This document shows positions 28,426-37,562 of a DNA stretch of 64,000 nt, piece after piece (within the stretch, counting starts at the first letter, position 1; every line of letters begins with the position of its first letter). The DNA is from JAOUEA01 sp963719165. GTDB lineage: Bacteria; Actinomycetota; UBA4738; HRBIN12. The notes below the pieces were generated by a model that made no database searches, was not told the DNA's origin, and worked only from the letters and a program-made list of their open reading frames with translations. Made by a program: the position numbers and the translations under genes. Where the stretch lies: contig CAVRAV010000001.1 in the NCBI GenBank assembly GCA_963719165.1, positions 2,232,001 through 2,296,000 on the forward strand, written 5' to 3'.

Positions 28426-29738
28426 GTCCCGGCTCGAGCCACCGCGTCCTCGCGCGCAGCTGCCGCCGCGGCGCGGAGGGCGGCCGAGATCCCCACCGCG
28501 ACCCGCTCCGGCTCCTCGAGTCGCTTGGCGGCCTCGGGGAGGGCGGCGAGGTCGGACTCGAGTCGCGACCGAGCCTCCGCCACGGTCGTGGCCGGCGCGA
28601 GGCGCACGCCATCGCGCATCACCGCCTCCAACAGACGGTCGCCCGGGAGGTCTTCGTCGCGCATGCCGAGCACGTCGCCCTGGCCGCTACGGAACACCTG
28701 CTTCTCCCCGGGCAGGGTCTGCTTGCCTGAGGACAGCTTCACGACCTGCCGGCCGTCGTAGCGCACGAGCTTGTACACCGACTCCAGGCATGGCGCGTCG
28801 TAGGAGACGCCGAGCTGTGTGCCCACGCCGAACGCGTCGATCGGCGCACCGGCGGCGACCAGGGACGCCACGTCGCGCTCGTCAAGGCCGCCGCTCGCCA
28901 CGATCCGTACCTCGGGCAGTCCGGCGTCGTCCAGGAGTGTTCGCGCCCCGCGCGAGAGCGCGTCGAGGTCTCCGCTGTCGAGGCGAACTCCGAGCCCCTC
29001 CGTCAGCCGGCGTTCGCGGATCACGTCGATCGCCGTTCGCACGCCGCCGAGCGTGTCGTACGTATCCACGAGGAACGTGCTGCGCTCCGGGAAGTCCTCC
29101 GCGAACGCCTCGAACGCTTCGCGCTCGCCGGGGAAGGACTCGACGTAGGCGTGCGCCATCGTGCCCGTCGGCGTGAGATCCAAGCGCCGCGCCGCCTCCA
29201 CGTTGGACGTGGCCGTGAAGCCCGCGATGGCGCTCGCCCACGCCACCACGATGGACGCATCGATCCCGTGCGTGCGGCGCATCGCGAAGTCCACGAGGTC
29301 GTGCCCCTCGGCCGCAAGCCGGTACCGGACCGCCTTCGAGGCGATGGTGGTGCCGAGCGTCACCGCGTTCAACAGGAACGTCTCGACCAACTGCGCGACC
29401 GCGATCGGCGCGGTGACTTCCAGGATCGGCTCGTTCGCATGCACGACGCGACCTTCCGGGACGGCCCAGACGTCGCCGATGAATCGGAGCTCGCGCAGCT
29501 GCGATAGCGACGCGTCGTCGAACCCGATGGACGCGAGATAGGCGAGGTCCTCGTGGTCGAACGACAGCCCCTCCAGGAACGCCAGCGCGGAATCCTGACC
29601 CACGGCGACCAGGAAGCCGCGCCCCGGCGGCAGGGTGCGCACGTAGAGGCTGAACGTGGCGTTGCCGCGCATGCCGCGGCGCAGGTAGCTCGCCGCCATG
29701 TTGAGCTCGTAGAGATCGGTGAGCAGCGCCCCCGGCAT
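28422..29738 (-). CDS. pncB: nicotinate phosphoribosyltransferase
   Basis: This 438-residue enzyme makes nicotinate mononucleotide from nicotinate, PRPP and ATP in NAD salvage. The start MPGALLTDLYELNMAASYLR is typical of the family, as are FAMRRTHGIDAS (catalytic His region), FLVDTYDTLGGVRTAI and VRLDSGDLDALS. Length is normal. It is read leftwards from ATG 29738, 11 nt after the stop of the Rieske gene, so both may share a transcript. Confidence 0.93.
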   Translation of the reverse strand: MPGALLTDLYELNMAASYLRRGMRGNATFSLYVRTLPPGRGFLVAVGQDSALAFLEGLSFDHEDLAYLASIGFDDASLSQLRELRFIGDVWAVPEGRVVHANEPILEVTAPIAVAQLVETFLLNAVTLGTTIASKAVRYRLAAEGHDLVDFAMRRTHGIDASIVVAWASAIAGFTATSNVEAARRLDLTPTGTMAHAYVESFPGEREAFEAFAEDFPERSTFLVDTYDTLGGVRTAIDVIRERRLTEGLGVRLDSGDLDALSRGARTLLDDAGLPEVRIVASGGLDERDVASLVAAGAPIDAFGVGTQLGVSYDAPCLESVYKLVRYDGRQVVKLSSGKQTLPGEKQVFRSGQGDVLGMRDEDLPGDRLLEAVMRDGVRLAPATTVAEARSRLESDLAALPEAAKRLEEPERVAVGISAALRAAAAAAREDAVARAGT

Positions 29739-29749
29739 GAGCGCTCAGC

Positions 29750-30082
29750 CTACGCGCGGGGGCGCAGCTGCACCGTGCCGTCGGTGACGCGCACCTCGTA
29801 GGCAGCCACCGAGGTGGTGGCCGGGCCCCTGATCACGACGCCGTCGCTCAGACGGAAGACGCTCCCGTGCGCGGGGCACGTGACCGTGGCCTCCGAGCCG
29901 CCGATCCTCACGGATCCCCGGTCCAGCGGGGCCCCCTGGTGCGTGCAGCGGTTCCCGACGGCGAACAGCTGTTCCCCGCTGCGCACCACGAGCACGGCGT
30001 CGTCGCCGAGCATGACCTTGGTGCCGCGCCCCTCGCGCAGCTCCTCGAACGGGACCGCAGCCGTCCATCCGCCCTCGCTCAT
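29750..30082 (-). CDS. small Rieske [2Fe-2S] protein (NirD/ferredoxin-like)
   Basis: The 110-residue soluble protein has the two Rieske boxes: CTHQG near residue 46 and CPAHGS near residue 69, which supply two Cys and two His to a [2Fe-2S] cluster. Its size matches Rieske ferredoxins that pass electrons to oxygenases or act in nitrite reductases, rather than a full oxygenase subunit. No oxygenase lies nearby, so the partner is unknown. It is 11 nt upstream of pncB and diverges from the zincin gene. Confidence 0.88.
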   Translation of the reverse strand: MSEGGWTAAVPFEELREGRGTKVMLGDDAVLVVRSGEQLFAVGNRCTHQGAPLDRGSVRIGGSEATVTCPAHGSVFRLSDGVVIRGPATTSVAAYEVRVTDGTVQLRPRA

Positions 30083-30124
30083 CGACGAACCCTATCCCAA
30101 GCGGGCCGCTACGCTTCGTGGGCG

Positions 30125-30472
30125 ATGAAGCTCAGCGAGGACCGGTTCGTGGCGCTGGTGGAGGAGGCCGTTGCCGGTCTCCCCACGTGGGTCCGGGACA
30201 CGCTCGACAACGTCGAGGTATTCGTCGCCGAAGAGCCCGCCGATGGCCGGCCGCTGCTCGGGCTGTACGAGGGCGTGCCGCTCTCGGCCCGGGGCGGCAA
30301 CTACTCGGGCGTGCTGCCGGACCGCATCACGCTGTTCGCGGGCCCGATCCGGCGGCAGTCCCGAGGGAACGAGGCGAGGCTACGGGCCATCGTGCAACAC
30401 ACGGTGGCCCACGAGATCGCCCATCACTTCGGGATCGACGACGACCGTCTCCTCGAGATCGACGCCTACTAG
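30125..30472 (+). CDS. minimal zincin metallopeptidase-fold protein (DUF1025 type)
   Basis: The 115-residue protein carries a single HEIAHHFG motif (HExxH zinc/catalytic signature) near its C-terminus and the family-typical GLYEGVPL and LPDRITLFAGPI segments. Proteins of this size are known as minimal zincins; their substrates are not established. The start has no ribosome-binding site, but TACGCT lies 9 nt before ATG 30125, so it is probably near-leaderless. It is followed after 3 nt by tadA. Confidence 0.85.
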   Translation: MKLSEDRFVALVEEAVAGLPTWVRDTLDNVEVFVAEEPADGRPLLGLYEGVPLSARGGNYSGVLPDRITLFAGPIRRQSRGNEARLRAIVQHTVAHEIAHHFGIDDDRLLEIDAY

Positions 30473-30475
30473 TCC

Positions 30476-30937
30476 ATGTCAGACTACGACCCCCGCGACG
30501 TAAACCTCATGCTGCTGGCGATCGAGGAGGCGCGGTTGTGCGAGCAGTGGGGGGATGTGCCGGTGGGCTGCATCATCGCTCGCGACGGACGTCTCATGGT
30601 GGGAGCCGGCAACGGTCGCGAGCGCTTGAACGACCCCACCGCGCACGCCGAGATCCTGGCGCTGCGCGAGGCCGCGCGCGCCGCGGGCTCCTGGCGGCTG
30701 GACGGGTGCACGCTCTACGTCACGCTCGAGCCGTGCGCCATGTGCGCCGGGGCCATGGTGCTCGCGCGTGTGGGCCGCGTAGTCGTGGGCGCGCCGGATC
30801 CCAAGGCGGGCTTCGCGGGCTCCCTCGGCAACCTCCTCGCGGACGACCGACTGAACCACGTCCCCGAACTCACGAGCGGCGTGCTCGCCGAGGCGTGCGG
30901 CGACCTCTTGCGCGACTTCTTCCGCGAACGGCGCTGA
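30476..30937 (+). CDS. tadA: tRNA-specific adenosine deaminase
   Basis: TadA deaminates A34 to inosine in tRNA-Arg(ACG), which is encoded at 22746 in this window. The 153-residue protein has the cytidine/adenosine-deaminase zinc site: HAE (His57, catalytic Glu59) and PCAMC (Cys87, Cys90), with the VPVGCIIARDGRL and DPKAGFAGSLGNLL segments typical of TadA. The ATG lies 3 nt after the stop of the zincin gene, so the two are cotranscribed. Confidence 0.94.
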   Translation: MSDYDPRDVNLMLLAIEEARLCEQWGDVPVGCIIARDGRLMVGAGNGRERLNDPTAHAEILALREAARAAGSWRLDGCTLYVTLEPCAMCAGAMVLARVGRVVVGAPDPKAGFAGSLGNLLADDRLNHVPELTSGVLAEACGDLLRDFFRERR

Positions 30938-30981
30938 GGCCCTGTTTGGGAGGTCGCGGCTCGCCCGCTAGACTCCTCGGC

Positions 30982-31074
30982 GGAGGCGTGCCGGAGTGGA
31001 CGAACGGGACCGCCTCGAAAGCGGTTAGGGGTCTAAACCGCCCCTCGCGCGTTCGAATCGCGCCGCCTCCGCCA
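30982..31074 (+). tRNA. tRNA-Ser (CGA)
   Basis: This is a class II tRNA with a long variable arm. Acceptor GGAGGCG pairs with CGCCTCC; the anticodon stem ACCGC/GCGGT holds CTCGAAA (anticodon CGA). CCA is encoded (31072-31074), unlike the other tRNAs here. TAGACT lies 7 nt upstream. Confidence 0.96.
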
Positions 31075-31225
31075 ACCTCGTCCCACGTGCGGGCCGGTCA
31101 CCGAGTCGACCCCGCGTGAGGAACGCGTCGTGCACGCAGCGGCGGCGCACCCGGATGTCACGGCCAGCCGGCGCCGGGCGCTGAGGCGTCGGCGGAGCAC
31201 CCCGATCCGTGGTTCGATTCCGCCC

Positions 31226-31573
31226 ATGAGCTTGAACGTCTCCCATGCCGAGCAGATCGAATCGGCTGCCGCGTTCGATCGGTGGCTGCGCGAGCACGGG
31301 GCGGACCGAAGGGAGCTCATCATCGCGATCTACAAGAAGGCCTCGGGCAAGCAGACCGTCGACTTCCATGCGCTGTTGGAGACCGCCATGTGCCACGGTT
31401 GGGTCGATACCCAGACCAAGCGCATCGACGACGACCGCTACGCGATCCGCTACGTGCCACGACGCCCGGGTTCGAACTGGTCGGCGAGGAACCTCGAGAT
31501 CGCGGGGCGATTGGTGGACGAGGGACGGATGATGCCGGCCGGGAAGGCCGCCATGCCCCCGGACGCGCAGTGA
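31226..31573 (+). CDS. YdeI/OmdA-family protein, short form
   Basis: The 115-residue product matches the N-terminal part of the YdeI/OmdA family: ELIIAIYKKASGKQTVDFHA, MCHGWVDTQTKRIDDDRYAI and PRRPGSNWSARN, then AGRLVDEGRMMPAG. Family members usually run to about 190 residues with a C-terminal helical part that is absent here, so this is a short or truncated version. The best-known members are linked to peptide-antibiotic resistance, but the mechanism is unclear. No clear ribosome-binding site precedes ATG 31226. Confidence 0.75.
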   Translation: MSLNVSHAEQIESAAAFDRWLREHGADRRELIIAIYKKASGKQTVDFHALLETAMCHGWVDTQTKRIDDDRYAIRYVPRRPGSNWSARNLEIAGRLVDEGRMMPAGKAAMPPDAQ

Positions 31574-31599
31574 GCGGCGTCGCCCGCTACCCTGCACTC

Positions 31600-32136
31600 G
31601 TGCGCGCCATCGCCAAAGGGCTCTTCGCCCTCACCATTTCCCTCGCTGTGCTCGCCTCGGCCGGCCCGGCCGGCGCGGCGGGAAGAGGTCGCTACGGATT
31701 CGGGGACTCTGTGATGCTGGGCGCCCGGAGCGAGCTCGCCGCGCGCGGGATCCGCATCAACGCCGTGGTGAGCCGCCAGTTCTCCGCGCTGCCCGGGCTG
31801 ATCCGCGCCAAGCGGCGCGCGGGCCATCTCCCCAGCAAGGTCATCATCCACTTGGGGAACAACGGATACATCGACTCCGGTAGCTGCGACGCCGCCGTTC
31901 GAGCTGCGGGCCGAGGTCACCATGTCTACTTGGTGACCCTCAAGGTGCCGCGCGGTTGGCGCGCCACGAACAACACCCGCCTGCGAGCGTGCGCGAACCG
32001 TCACGCCAACGCCTCGATCGTGGATTGGTTCGGCTACAGCATCAACCACTCGTCATGGTTCGCCCACGACCTCTATCACCTGACGAACATCGGAGCGCAC
32101 AAGTACGCCGCGCTCATCGCCTCGCGCACACGCTGA
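31600..32136 (+). CDS. exported SGNH-hydrolase-like protein
   Basis: The 178-residue protein has a signal peptide (RAIAKGLFALTISLAVLASA) and a compact SGNH fold: block I GDSVMLG (nucleophile Ser), block III HLGNNG (Gly/Asn) and block V DLYHLTNIG (Asp and His). It resembles the extracytoplasmic domain of OatA-type peptidoglycan O-acyltransferases without the membrane half, so an esterase acting on cell-wall or exopolysaccharide acyl groups is likely. I prefer GTG 31600, with TACCCT 6 nt upstream (leaderless); GTG 31570, overlapping the previous stop, is the alternative. Confidence 0.75.
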   Translation: MRAIAKGLFALTISLAVLASAGPAGAAGRGRYGFGDSVMLGARSELAARGIRINAVVSRQFSALPGLIRAKRRAGHLPSKVIIHLGNNGYIDSGSCDAAVRAAGRGHHVYLVTLKVPRGWRATNNTRLRACANRHANASIVDWFGYSINHSSWFAHDLYHLTNIGAHKYAALIASRTR

Positions 32137-32178
32137 CCTTCAGATTGGCGCCAGGAGCCGCCCGCTAGACTCGACCGC

Positions 32179-32265
32179 GGTGGCCTGCCCGAGCGGCCGA
32201 AGGGACGCGCCTGGAAAGCGCGTAGGGGGGCAACTCCCTCGAGGGTTCGAATCCCTCGGCCACCG
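32179..32265 (+). tRNA. tRNA-Ser (GGA)
   Basis: This class II tRNA has acceptor GGTGGCC/GGCCACC, anticodon stem CGCGC/GCGCG with loop CTGGAAA (anticodon GGA), a long variable arm and T loop GGTTCGAATCC. CCA is not encoded. TAGACT lies 7 nt upstream, as at the other tRNA-Ser gene. Confidence 0.96.
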
Positions 32266-32351
32266 CGCGGTAGAAGTCGACGGAATGTAGGCGTCGGGCA
32301 TCCGTCAGCCACGCAGCGATGCTGGTCCCGAACGGTTCCCGCCGTCTGTGG

Positions 32352-33286
32352 TCATCTCGACTCCTCCCCGGTGAACTCCTTGAGGTAGTTCGTGTAGGAG
32401 CTGCGGACGGTCATGCCGATCTTCTCGTAGAGCGCCAGTGCGCCGGTTCGGGAGTCGGTGTTGAGCTCCGCCACCGCCTTGCCGCGGTCGCGGTAGAGCT
32501 CGAACGCCCGGTGCAGCAGCGCTCGCGCGATCCCTCGATGCCGGTGCGTGACTTGGTCGCGAGCTGCTGGATCCAGCCGGCCTCCTGGGCCTCGTAGTCG
32601 ATCAAGAAGGCCGTGCCGACGAGCTCCCCGGTCGTCTCGTCCGCGGCCAGGATCATGTGCCAGGGCTCGAACGACGATCGCTCGACCGTGAGCGCGGCCC
32701 AGTCCTCGAACGGGGTCGGATCCCGCCCGTCCCATTCGCCGAACGCCGTCTCGATCAGGTGGTGGATCTCTCCATCATCTGCACCGGGTCGGTACGCACG
32801 GAACGCGATCCCATCGGGCAGCTCCGCCGCAGGGAGGTCATCGTCGAGCGCGATACCAAGGATCCACGAGGTGAACGCTGCCTCGTACCCGTGGCGCAGC
32901 AGGAACGTGGCCGCGTCCGTGGCGCGGTCGTTCACGATCTGACGGCAGTAGGAGCCCTGTGCGCGTGCCACGTGCTCGGCCCACGGAAGCACCCCCGTCC
33001 CGATCCCGCGCCCGCGGTGTTCGGGGCGGATGCTGACCTCGCCGCGGTGCCGCACCACCTCTGCCTCAGCCACCATCGCCTCCTCCTCGAACACGGCGAG
33101 CGTCATGGTGGGCAGGTCCATCGCCGGTCGGCTCCAGTCCGCCATGAGGTCCTCGCGGTCGAGCTCTGCCGCGCCCGCGTCGTGCGCCTCGCAGGCCCGC
33201 ACGACCGCGAGAACGGCATCGAGGTCGTCGATGGTGACGGGCCGGGCGGTGAGGCCCGGCGGCAGGTTCAGGAAGGGAGGGTCCAT
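32352..33286 (-). CDS. tandem GNAT acetyltransferase (frame broken once near 32555)
   Basis: The gene reads leftwards from ATG 33286 (MDPPFLNLPPGLTARPV) and encodes about 311 residues if one missing base is restored. It has two GNAT folds. The first has an acetyl-CoA loop RPEHRGRGIGTG near residue 100. The second should have an RHRGIARALLHRAFELYRDRG loop. The frame changes between GWIQQLA and that loop, at about 32545-32565; the second frame continues through LNTDSRTGALALYEKIGM to the TGA at 32352. It overlaps the upstream HAD gene by 19 nt. Without correction the second domain is lost. Substrate is unknown. Confidence 0.75.
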
Positions 33287-33978
33287 CCCGGGCAGGTTAG
33301 CGGCGCCACGGGTCCAGGCACCGACAGGGCCGGGTCCTCGAGCACCCGCCGGACGTCGTCGAAGTCGCGCCAGGCGACGTAGGGCACGCCGTCCGCCTCG
33401 CAGTAAGCGGGCAGGGCGTCCTTCGCGAACACGATGTCCGCATACAGGGCGCCGTACCGATCGGACTGGCCCTCGCCCACGAACGCCACGGCCCCGCGCG
33501 CGCCGCGGGACCGTTCGACCGCCTGCATCTTGCACGTGCCACAGCCCACGCACACGGGATGGCTGCTCACGAAGTCGACACCGTCCGGACGTCCGTCGAC
33601 TCCCCAGCGCTGGGCGTTGGTGATCACCGGAAGATCCCCCAGCCCCACGGACGCGAGCAGGGGTTCGACGTAGAAGCCGAATCCGTCGGACACGATGGTG
33701 ACGGGCACCTCATGCGAGTCGAGCCATGCGCAGAAGGGGGCGAACGTGGGATCCATCCTGCAGTGCCCGAGCACGTATTCGAACAGGGCTTCGCGCGGGG
33801 CCCGCATCATCCGGTCCTGGGCCACGATCGCCTCACGCAGGCCGATCTCCCCGCGGTCAACGGCGTCGTCGTAGGCGCCCCACTCCTCGTCGGCGAACGC
33901 CACCAGGAGGTGCTCGGCCACGTCGTGCGCGCACGCCGTCCCGTCGAAGTCCACGAGCACGGCGCCGACGCGCAGCAT
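33268..33978 (-). CDS. HAD-superfamily phosphatase, MtnX-like
   Basis: The 236-residue protein has the HAD catalytic motif VDFDGTA (Asp nucleophile), motif II Thr in VTIVSDGFG, and a late acidic motif in FVGEGQSDRYGA. A CVGCGTCK segment near residue 145 is typical of the MtnX group, which dephosphorylates an intermediate of methionine salvage. It starts directly after the stop of the zinc-ribbon gene and overlaps the GNAT gene by 19 nt. No other methionine-salvage gene is nearby, so the substrate is not certain. Confidence 0.8.
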   Translation of the reverse strand: MLRVGAVLVDFDGTACAHDVAEHLLVAFADEEWGAYDDAVDRGEIGLREAIVAQDRMMRAPREALFEYVLGHCRMDPTFAPFCAWLDSHEVPVTIVSDGFGFYVEPLLASVGLGDLPVITNAQRWGVDGRPDGVDFVSSHPVCVGCGTCKMQAVERSRGARGAVAFVGEGQSDRYGALYADIVFAKDALPAYCEADGVPYVAWRDFDDVRRVLEDPALSVPGPVAPLTCPGWTLPS

Positions 33979-34200
33979 CTAGTTCGCGGAGGCCGGCATC
34001 CGCAATTCCACGCGACGGCAGTTCGGGCAGACCAGCTGTTCCATCGGGATCATGTCCTCGCCGAGCTCGGCCCATTCGCCGAAGAAGAACTTCATGCCCC
34101 CGCTCGTCCCCTCCACGCGGAACCGGTGCACGCCCGTGTTCGTCATGGCCGTGGCGCAACGCAGACAGGCGTCGGGCCCGGTGGGGATGGGATCGCTCAC
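33979..34200 (-). CDS. small zinc-ribbon protein
   Basis: This 73-residue protein has two knuckles, CLRC near residue 12 and CPNC near residue 58, expected to bind one zinc. Between them is a beta-rich stretch with GGMKFFFGEWAELGEDMIPM. It starts at GTG 34200 behind GAGGAGGAGGCACC, a very strong ribosome-binding site, and ends directly at the ATG of the HAD gene. The fold suggests protein or nucleic-acid binding; the function is unknown. Confidence 0.72.
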   Translation of the reverse strand: MSDPIPTGPDACLRCATAMTNTGVHRFRVEGTSGGMKFFFGEWAELGEDMIPMEQLVCPNCRRVELRMPASAN

Positions 34201-34262
34201 GGTGCCTCCTCCTCTGCAGGTGTCCGCAGCCTACCGGGAGGTGGCACGCCCCTCCCGTGCGA

Positions 34263-34877
34263 TCAGGCCCTCGCGCCGTCCACGAGGGGGCGGCCGGCGA
34301 GGGGTTGGTCGAGCGTGATCGTCGTCTGCTTCAGCGTCGCGATGTCGATGCACGCTACGTCCCTGGCGGTGGGATCGCTGCCCTGGAACAGCGTGATGGT
34401 CACGGCGTCGGCGGCGGAGGCGACGTCCACGTGGTCGAGGACGGAGCACGGCTCCACGCCCGACCAGAATCGAAGGGTGAGGGTGCGGTCGTCCGGACCC
34501 ACCACGGCCTTGACCCAGCCCACGGGCCGCACGTCGCTCATCCCCGGCGTGGGTACGACGGCCTGGGCGTGCCCGGCCTGGTCGGTGGGATCGTCGCCCG
34601 GGCACGGCCGGTAGCTGACGGCCCCGTCGTCGCCCGTCCCCGACGTCTCCGTCTGGCCACAGGGGCCTTCGGGAGCGATCGCGATGTCTCCCGGCTGGCT
34701 CGGACCAGGGGACTCCCCGGGCATCGAGCCCACGGCGCCGCCCGAGCTCGCTCCGGAATCCCGCGGCGCCGTGAAAGCCGCCGGATCGGAGCCCTTCGTC
34801 GCGGCTGCGAGGCCGGCCGACGCGATCATGACGACGGCGAGGGATAGGGCGATGGCGAGCCTGACGGGGATGCGCAT
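34263..34877 (-). CDS. exported protein of unknown function (204 aa)
   Basis: ATG 34877 has AAGGAGGAACC upstream and gives a signal peptide (RIPVRLAIALSLAVVMIASA, cleavage near LAAA). A Pro/Gly/Ser-rich linker covers residues 30-80. The C-terminal domain (residues 95-200) is beta-rich and includes VGWVKAVVGPDDRTLTLRFW and two Cys likely to form a disulfide (VEPCSVLDH, DVACIDIA). I do not recognise the family. It is the first gene before the zinc-ribbon/HAD/GNAT group on the same strand. Confidence 0.65.
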   Translation of the reverse strand: MRIPVRLAIALSLAVVMIASAGLAAATKGSDPAAFTAPRDSGASSGGAVGSMPGESPGPSQPGDIAIAPEGPCGQTETSGTGDDGAVSYRPCPGDDPTDQAGHAQAVVPTPGMSDVRPVGWVKAVVGPDDRTLTLRFWSGVEPCSVLDHVDVASAADAVTITLFQGSDPTARDVACIDIATLKQTTITLDQPLAGRPLVDGARA

Positions 34878-34951
34878 GATCGGTTCCTCCTTGGCGTCGA
34901 GGCCGGCGTTCCATGGCTCAGACGGCACGCGACCCGCCCGGGGTTCCCGAA

Positions 34952-34980
34952 GGACCGGTGTCGGGAGCCCCTCGTATACT
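34952..34980 (+). promoter_or_regulatory. promoter of the SRP RNA gene
   Basis: TATACT at 34975-34980 is the best -10 hexamer seen in the window; the -35 (near GGACCG at 34952-34957) is weak. Transcription would begin near 34987, just before the RNA's first helix. Confidence 0.6.
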
Positions 34981-34992
34981 CGTCGCGTGACC

Positions 34993-35202
34993 GTGCTAGG
35001 CGGGGAGCCAGCGGTGCCCTGTACCCGCAATCCGCTCTAGCGGGGCCGAATCCCCGCCCGAGGCCCGGAAGGTCCGGGGCAGCTGCCGTCACGAGGCGTT
35101 GAAGGTCGGGTCCTACGCGACTCCAGACCGCGAACCCGGTCAGGTCCGGAAGGAAGCAGCCGTAAGCGGAGCCTGGTGGGTGCCGTGGGGATGCCTGGCC
35201 GG
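34993..35202 (+). ncRNA. ffs: signal recognition particle RNA
   Basis: The conserved SRP core is present: GGTCAGGTCCGGAAGGAAGC near 35138, the Ffh-binding asymmetric loop and tetraloop. The inner hairpin spans 35104-35200 (GGTCGGG pairs with CCTGGCC). A longer form is likely because GCTAGGC at 34995-35001 also pairs perfectly, allowing G-T, with GCCTGGC at 35193-35199. The intervening GGTGCCCTGTACCCGCAATC stretch resembles the 5' part of actinobacterial SRP RNA as I remember it. Ends are approximate. The gene lies just upstream of dnaX. Confidence 0.88.
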
Positions 35203-35280
35203 AGCCGAGTGACAGCAAGCGTCCGAGTCGTCCGCGGTCGACGGCGGGTGCACGGTCACGTCGATCCCTTGGGAGGGACG

Positions 35281-36952
35281 ATGGCGGAGGAGAGGCAACA
35301 CCAGGCGCTCTACCGGCGGTACCGGCCGCAGACGCCGGCCGAGGTGCTGGGGCAGGACCACGTCGTGCGCGCGCTCACCGGCGCCATCCGCGAGGGCCGG
35401 CTGCATCACGCCTTCCTGTTCTGCGGGCCGCGGGGCACCGGAAAGACGTCCACCGCACGGATCCTGGCGAAGATGGTCAACTGCGAGCGGGGCCCGACGC
35501 CAGAACCGTGCGGGACCTGCACGCAGTGCGTGGCCATCCGCGAGGGCACCCATCTCGACGTCGTGGAGATCGACGCCGCCTCCCACGGGGGCGTGGAGGA
35601 TGCCCGGGAGCTCCGCGAGCGAGCCCCCACCGCCTCCGCGATGGGCCGGGAGAAGGTCTACATCATCGACGAGGCGCAGCGGCTGACCGCCCCGGCCTTC
35701 GATGCCTTGCTGAAGCTGTTCGAGGAGCCCCCGCCGGGTGTGCGGTTCGTGCTGGCCACCACCGAGCCGCAGAAGATGCCCGCCACCATCGTGGGGCGCA
35801 CGCAGCGCTTCGACTTCCGGCGTTTCACGCTCGACACCCTCGCCGAGCAACTTCAGGCCATCGCCACGGCCGAGGGCGCCACCCTCACCGATGGCGCGGC
35901 CCGCATGATCGCGCGGCAGGCCGAGGGATCCTCGCGCGACGCCATCTCGATCCTGGACCAGGCGAGCGTCCTGGGCGGAGCCGCGATCGACGAAGGTGCC
36001 GTCACCACGCTGCTGGGCGCGCCGCGCGCCGAGGTGCAGGTCGAGCTCGCCGACGCCATCGCCGTGGGGGACGCGCGCACCACCTTCGAGCTGGTGAACC
36101 GGCTGGTCCAGGACGGTCAGGACCTGCGCACGGTCACGGCTCAGGCGCTCGGGCACTTCCGGAACCTGCTCATCGCCAAGAGCGCGCCCGGCCAACCGGA
36201 TCTGTTGGACGTCGCCGCCGACGCGTACGAACGGCTGAGGATCCAGGCCGAGAAGTACACGCCCGGCGAGCTTGCGCGCGTGATCGCGCTGTTGCAGGCC
36301 GCGCAGGCAGACATGCGATGGACGACGTCGCCGCGGATCTCCCTGGAGCTCGCCTTGGTGCGCGCCACGGTGCCCGACACCGACCCGAGTCCCGCCGGCA
36401 TGGTGGCGCGCCTGGAGCGCCTGGAGCGGCTCGCGGATCTCGACCCCACCAGCGTGATGCCCCCGCCCGAGCCCGCCCCCAAGCCCGCCGCGCCCGCCGA
36501 CGACGTGGCGGCGCCCGTGCCCGAGGGCACCCAGCTCCGGACCGCACATCCCCACGCGGCGAGCGCCGACAACATCGACGTCGCCATGCTTCGGCGGTCC
36601 TGGCCCACCCTCATCGATCACCTCGGGACCGCGCGCCAGCCCATCCTCAAGGCGATCCTGGAGTCGGCCACCGTGGCCACGTTCGACGGCAGCACCCTCG
36701 AGCTCGCGTTCCCGCCCGACCGGAAGGTCGGTCCGCGAGAAGGTGGCGGCGCGTCAGGAGGACCTGCGGACGGCGCTGAACGAGCTGTTCGGGATCCGTC
36801 CGCAGATCACCTGCGTCGTGCGCGACCTGAAGGAGCCGCCCGGCGCCGGCCCCTTGCTCGAGGTCATCGAGGAGGACGAGGTCCCCGACGAGGCCGAGGC
36901 GCTCCGCCTCCTGCAGGAGACCCTCGGAGCGCAGCCGGCGGGGGACGCCTGA
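35281..36952 (+). CDS. dnaX: DNA polymerase III subunit gamma/tau (frame broken once near 36730)
   Basis: DnaX is the clamp-loader ATPase of the replicase. ATG 35281 follows GGGAGGGACG. The AAA+ domain shows Walker A (GPRGTGKTSTAR), a zinc-binding Cys set (CGTCTQC), Walker B (VYIIDEAQRL) and sensor I (VLATTEPQKMPATI). Domain III and a Pro/Ala-rich linker follow. At about 36727-36731 the frame changes after FPPDRKV; homology continues in the +1 frame as VREKVAARQEDLRTALNELF to the stop at 36952, four bases before recR. There is no A-rich slippery site, so this is not the programmed tau/gamma frameshift. Corrected length is about 556 residues. Confidence 0.9.
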
Positions 36953-36955
36953 GCC

Positions 36956-37552
36956 ATGGCGTATGAAGGCCCCATCCAAGAGCTGATCGACGAGCTCGCA
37001 CGCCTGCCGGGCGTGGGGCCCAAGTCGGCGCAGCGCCTGGCGTTCTGGCTGGTGAAGGCGCCGCCCGAGGACGCGAAGCGCCTCGCGGCCGTCATCGTCC
37101 AAGCCAAGGACCGCATCGCGTTCTGCCGTGAGTGCGGCAACGTGGCCGAGGGCGATCTGTGCCGCGTGTGCAGGGACGAGTCGCGCGACCGAACGCTGCT
37201 GTGCGTGGTGGAGGAGCCCAAGGACGCCGCCACGATCGAGAAGGCAGCGTTGATCAAGGGCCGCTACCACATCCTGGGTGGCGCCATCAGCCCCCTCGAC
37301 GGGATCGGGCCCGACGACCTGCGCGTGCAGGAGCTGCTCGAGCGGGTGGGGCGTGACCACGTCACGGAGGTGATCCTGGCGACCAATCCCAACCTCGAAG
37401 GCAACGCCACCGCCATGTACGTCGGCGCCCTGCTGAAGCCGCTGGGGATCCGGGTGACCCGGCTCGCCTCGGGGCTGCCCGTGGGCGGCGACCTCGAGTA
37501 CGCGGACGAGGTGACGCTCTCGCAGGCCCTCGAGGGCCGCCGAGAGATGTGA
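36956..37552 (+). CDS. recR: recombination protein RecR
   Basis: RecR works with RecO/RecF to load RecA at gaps in DNA. The 198-residue protein has an N-terminal HhH motif (LARLPGVGPKSAQRLAFWL), a four-Cys zinc finger (Cys57, Cys60, Cys69, Cys72), a Toprim domain (LCVVEEPKDAATIEK) and a conserved C-terminal ITRLASGLPVGGDLEYAD-type segment. It starts 3 nt after dnaX, the usual dnaX-recR arrangement. Confidence 0.97.
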   Translation: MAYEGPIQELIDELARLPGVGPKSAQRLAFWLVKAPPEDAKRLAAVIVQAKDRIAFCRECGNVAEGDLCRVCRDESRDRTLLCVVEEPKDAATIEKAALIKGRYHILGGAISPLDGIGPDDLRVQELLERVGRDHVTEVILATNPNLEGNATAMYVGALLKPLGIRVTRLASGLPVGGDLEYADEVTLSQALEGRREM

Positions 37553-37562
37553 CCCGGGCGCC

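Noticed and set aside
36715..36760. Programmed ribosomal frameshift in dnaX
   Set aside because: No slippery heptamer and the wrong direction and position; an indel is more likely.
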